A DNA stretch of 6,835 nucleotides from Chloroflexota bacterium. Its GTDB lineage: Bacteria; Chloroflexota; Anaerolineae; UBA1429. The stretch spans positions 1-6,835 of the forward strand of contig JAAYXX010000330.1 of NCBI GenBank assembly GCA_012515695.1, given 5' to 3'. The first letter of the stretch is position 1, and each line of letters starts with the position of its first letter. Below are positions 5,795-6,835 of the stretch, piece by piece. Below the pieces are notes generated by a model, which saw only the letters and a program-made list of their open reading frames with translations, did not search any database and was not told where the DNA came from. Both the position numbers and the translations under genes were made by a program.

Positions 5795-6721
5795 ATGGTG
5801 TGGACGCGATCCCTTCCGGCGGTGCTCAAGTTGGGGCGTTTGCACATGATTGTGGCCGGATTCTTGCTATTCTCGTTGGGCGCGCTTGTCGCGCTGTACG
5901 ATAGCGCGCCGTTTGGCATGGGCAGGTTCCTGCTGGGGTTCCTGATCCTGATGCCCGCCCACCTGTCTCTGCACTATAGCAACGACTACTGGGATGCTGA
6001 GGCGGACCGCTTTGGCGAGCCGACCATGTTCACCGGCGGTAGCGGGGTGCTGGTGAGCAGCCCGCAATTGCGGCCCGTGGCCCGGTGGCTGGCGCTGGCG
6101 CTGATGCTATGCTCCATGATGGTCAGCGTGATCTTTGTGCTGGCGTTCGCCTTCCCCGCCTGGCTGCTGGGCTATGCGCTGCTGGGCAACCTGTTGGGCT
6201 GGTTCTATGCCGCGCCGCCCATTCGCCTGTCCTACCGGGGGCTGGGGGAAATCTCGACGACGCTCACCGTCGGCCTGCTGATGCCTGGGTTGGGCTATCT
6301 CACGACGAGGGGGGGCGTGGCGGACAGCTTTTGGCTGTTGACGATCCCGATGCTGTGCTACGGGGTGGCTTTTATCCTGAGCGTGCAGATTCCCGATATG
6401 GAGGCGGACCGGCAGGGGGGCAAGCGCACGCTGGTCACGCGCATCGGGCGCCGGGCGGGGTTTGTGGGGGCGGGCGCGGCCTATATGGCGGCGACGGTCA
6501 GCCTGTTGCTGGTAACGCTGGTGGTTGGCGGCCAAGGCCCGGCGTGGCTGCCCACGCTGACGCTGTTCTCGCTGGTGCCGTCGGCCATTGGGCTGGTGGG
6601 GCTGGTGCGTCGGCCAGAGGAGCGGCAGGCGGCCATCGGTCTGGTGAACGCCATGCTCACCGGCCTGATTGCTTTTGTTGTGCTGTCAGATGGATATCTG
6701 ATCTATTTGCTGTCGCGCTAG
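5795..6721 (+). CDS. UbiA-family prenyltransferase, MenA-like
   Basis: This 308-residue integral membrane protein has 8-9 predicted hydrophobic segments and both Asp-rich motifs of the UbiA superfamily: NDYWDAEAD (63-71) and DMEADRQGGKRTL (201-213). These bind the Mg2+-prenyl diphosphate and lie on the cytoplasmic face. The PPIRLSYRGLGEI segment (141-153) and the GKRTL ending resemble MenA (1,4-dihydroxy-2-naphthoate polyprenyltransferase) more than UbiA proper, suggesting transfer of a polyprenyl chain to an aromatic acceptor in menaquinone or related synthesis. Other men genes are absent from the window, so the acceptor is uncertain; bacteriochlorophyll, tocopherol-like or archaeal-type lipid substrates belong to the same superfamily. 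The ATG at 5795 is chosen for its GGAGG at 6-base spacing. The gene follows the Rid-domain gene by 45 bases without an obvious terminator or promoter, implying co-transcription. No metal-binding Asp appears to be missing. Confidence 0.85.
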   Translation: MVWTRSLPAVLKLGRLHMIVAGFLLFSLGALVALYDSAPFGMGRFLLGFLILMPAHLSLHYSNDYWDAEADRFGEPTMFTGGSGVLVSSPQLRPVARWLALALMLCSMMVSVIFVLAFAFPAWLLGYALLGNLLGWFYAAPPIRLSYRGLGEISTTLTVGLLMPGLGYLTTRGGVADSFWLLTIPMLCYGVAFILSVQIPDMEADRQGGKRTLVTRIGRRAGFVGAGAAYMAATVSLLLVTLVVGGQGPAWLPTLTLFSLVPSAIGLVGLVRRPEERQAAIGLVNAMLTGLIAFVVLSDGYLIYLLSR

Positions 6722-6766
6722 CCGGAGGTAGCATAGGCGCGCTTTCAAGGCCCCAATGAGTTTTAG

Positions 6767-6798
6767 CAAAATAGTTCGACAACAGCCATCCTGATTGG
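6767..6798 (+). repeat. Right copy of the dispersed intergenic repeat
   Basis: This stretch matches 4196-4225 in the same orientation: about 25 of 32 aligned columns are identical, including CAAA, TAGTT and AACAGCCATCC, with two single-base gaps. It begins 45 bases after the UbiA stop. The inverted second half of the left copy is not present here. Instead a 7-bp stem (GTCGGCT at 6802-6808 with AGCCGGC at 6812-6818, one G-T pair) follows. Confidence 0.65.
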
Positions 6799-6823
6799 AC
6801 CGTCGGCTTCCAGCCGGCATAAT
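6795..6823 (+). promoter_or_regulatory. Possible promoter at the window edge
   Basis: TTGGAC (6795-6800) and CATAAT (6818-6823) are separated by 17 bases. The spacer contains the small hairpin at 6802-6818. It would drive a gene beyond the window. It starts at the edge of the repeat copy, so the similarity to a promoter could be incidental to the repeat. Confidence 0.3.
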
Positions 6824-6835
6824 ACAAGCCGCCAA

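Noticed and set aside
6722..6835. Rho-independent terminator after the UbiA gene
   Set aside because: The only stem (6802-6818) is followed by ATAATACAAG rather than a T-tract and overlaps a possible promoter.

Overview
The window is a GC-rich, gene-dense piece of bacterial chromosome with seven protein-coding genes in three blocks and no rRNA, tRNA, CRISPR array or recognisable transposase gene. Clear Shine-Dalgarno sequences, sigma70-like promoters, a TTG start and the mix of families (DegV, YghO-type acetyltransferase, a MenA-like UbiA prenyltransferase) would fit a Chloroflexota bacterium. That placement is an inference from gene content only and should be held loosely.

Layout. (1) Positions 156-2151, plus strand: a DegV/FakB-type fatty-acid-binding protein followed 7 bases later by a large GNAT-fold acetyltransferase, probably one transcript. 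An 11-bp-stem hairpin at 2175-2206 separates this pair from the convergent block. (2) Positions 2241-4107, minus strand, in reading order: a SLOG-superfamily protein of the LSDAT/TRPM type; a two-TM DUF4231/SLATT membrane protein whose start lies inside the SLOG gene (32-base overlap); and a pterin-4a-carbinolamine dehydratase (phhB) with its own promoter. (3) Positions 4538-6721, plus strand: a 403-residue protein with at least two RidA/YjgF-like domains, then a UbiA-family prenyltransferase 45 bases downstream. The 430-base region 4108-4537 carries divergent promoters, a large palindrome and a roughly 230-base leader for the Rid-UbiA pair.

How the genes work together. The most interesting pair is SLOG-SLATT (2724-4107). 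In the proposed nucleotide-centred conflict systems, a SLOG domain senses or makes a nucleotide-derived ligand and a SLATT protein acts as a membrane effector, perhaps a pore. The SLOG protein here has the block order seen in the cytosolic N-terminus of animal TRPM channels, so the window appears to hold a sensor and a membrane partner as two translationally linked genes, where TRPM has them fused. In block 3, a Rid-fold protein next to an aromatic prenyltransferase suggests a role in quinone or other prenylated-aromatic metabolism, but the substrate is unknown.

A repeat of about 30 bp occurs on each side of the Rid-UbiA pair (4196-4225 and 6767-6798, same orientation). The left copy also has an inverted second half, giving a palindrome of about 50 bp. 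It looks like a REP-like or MITE-like intergenic repeat.
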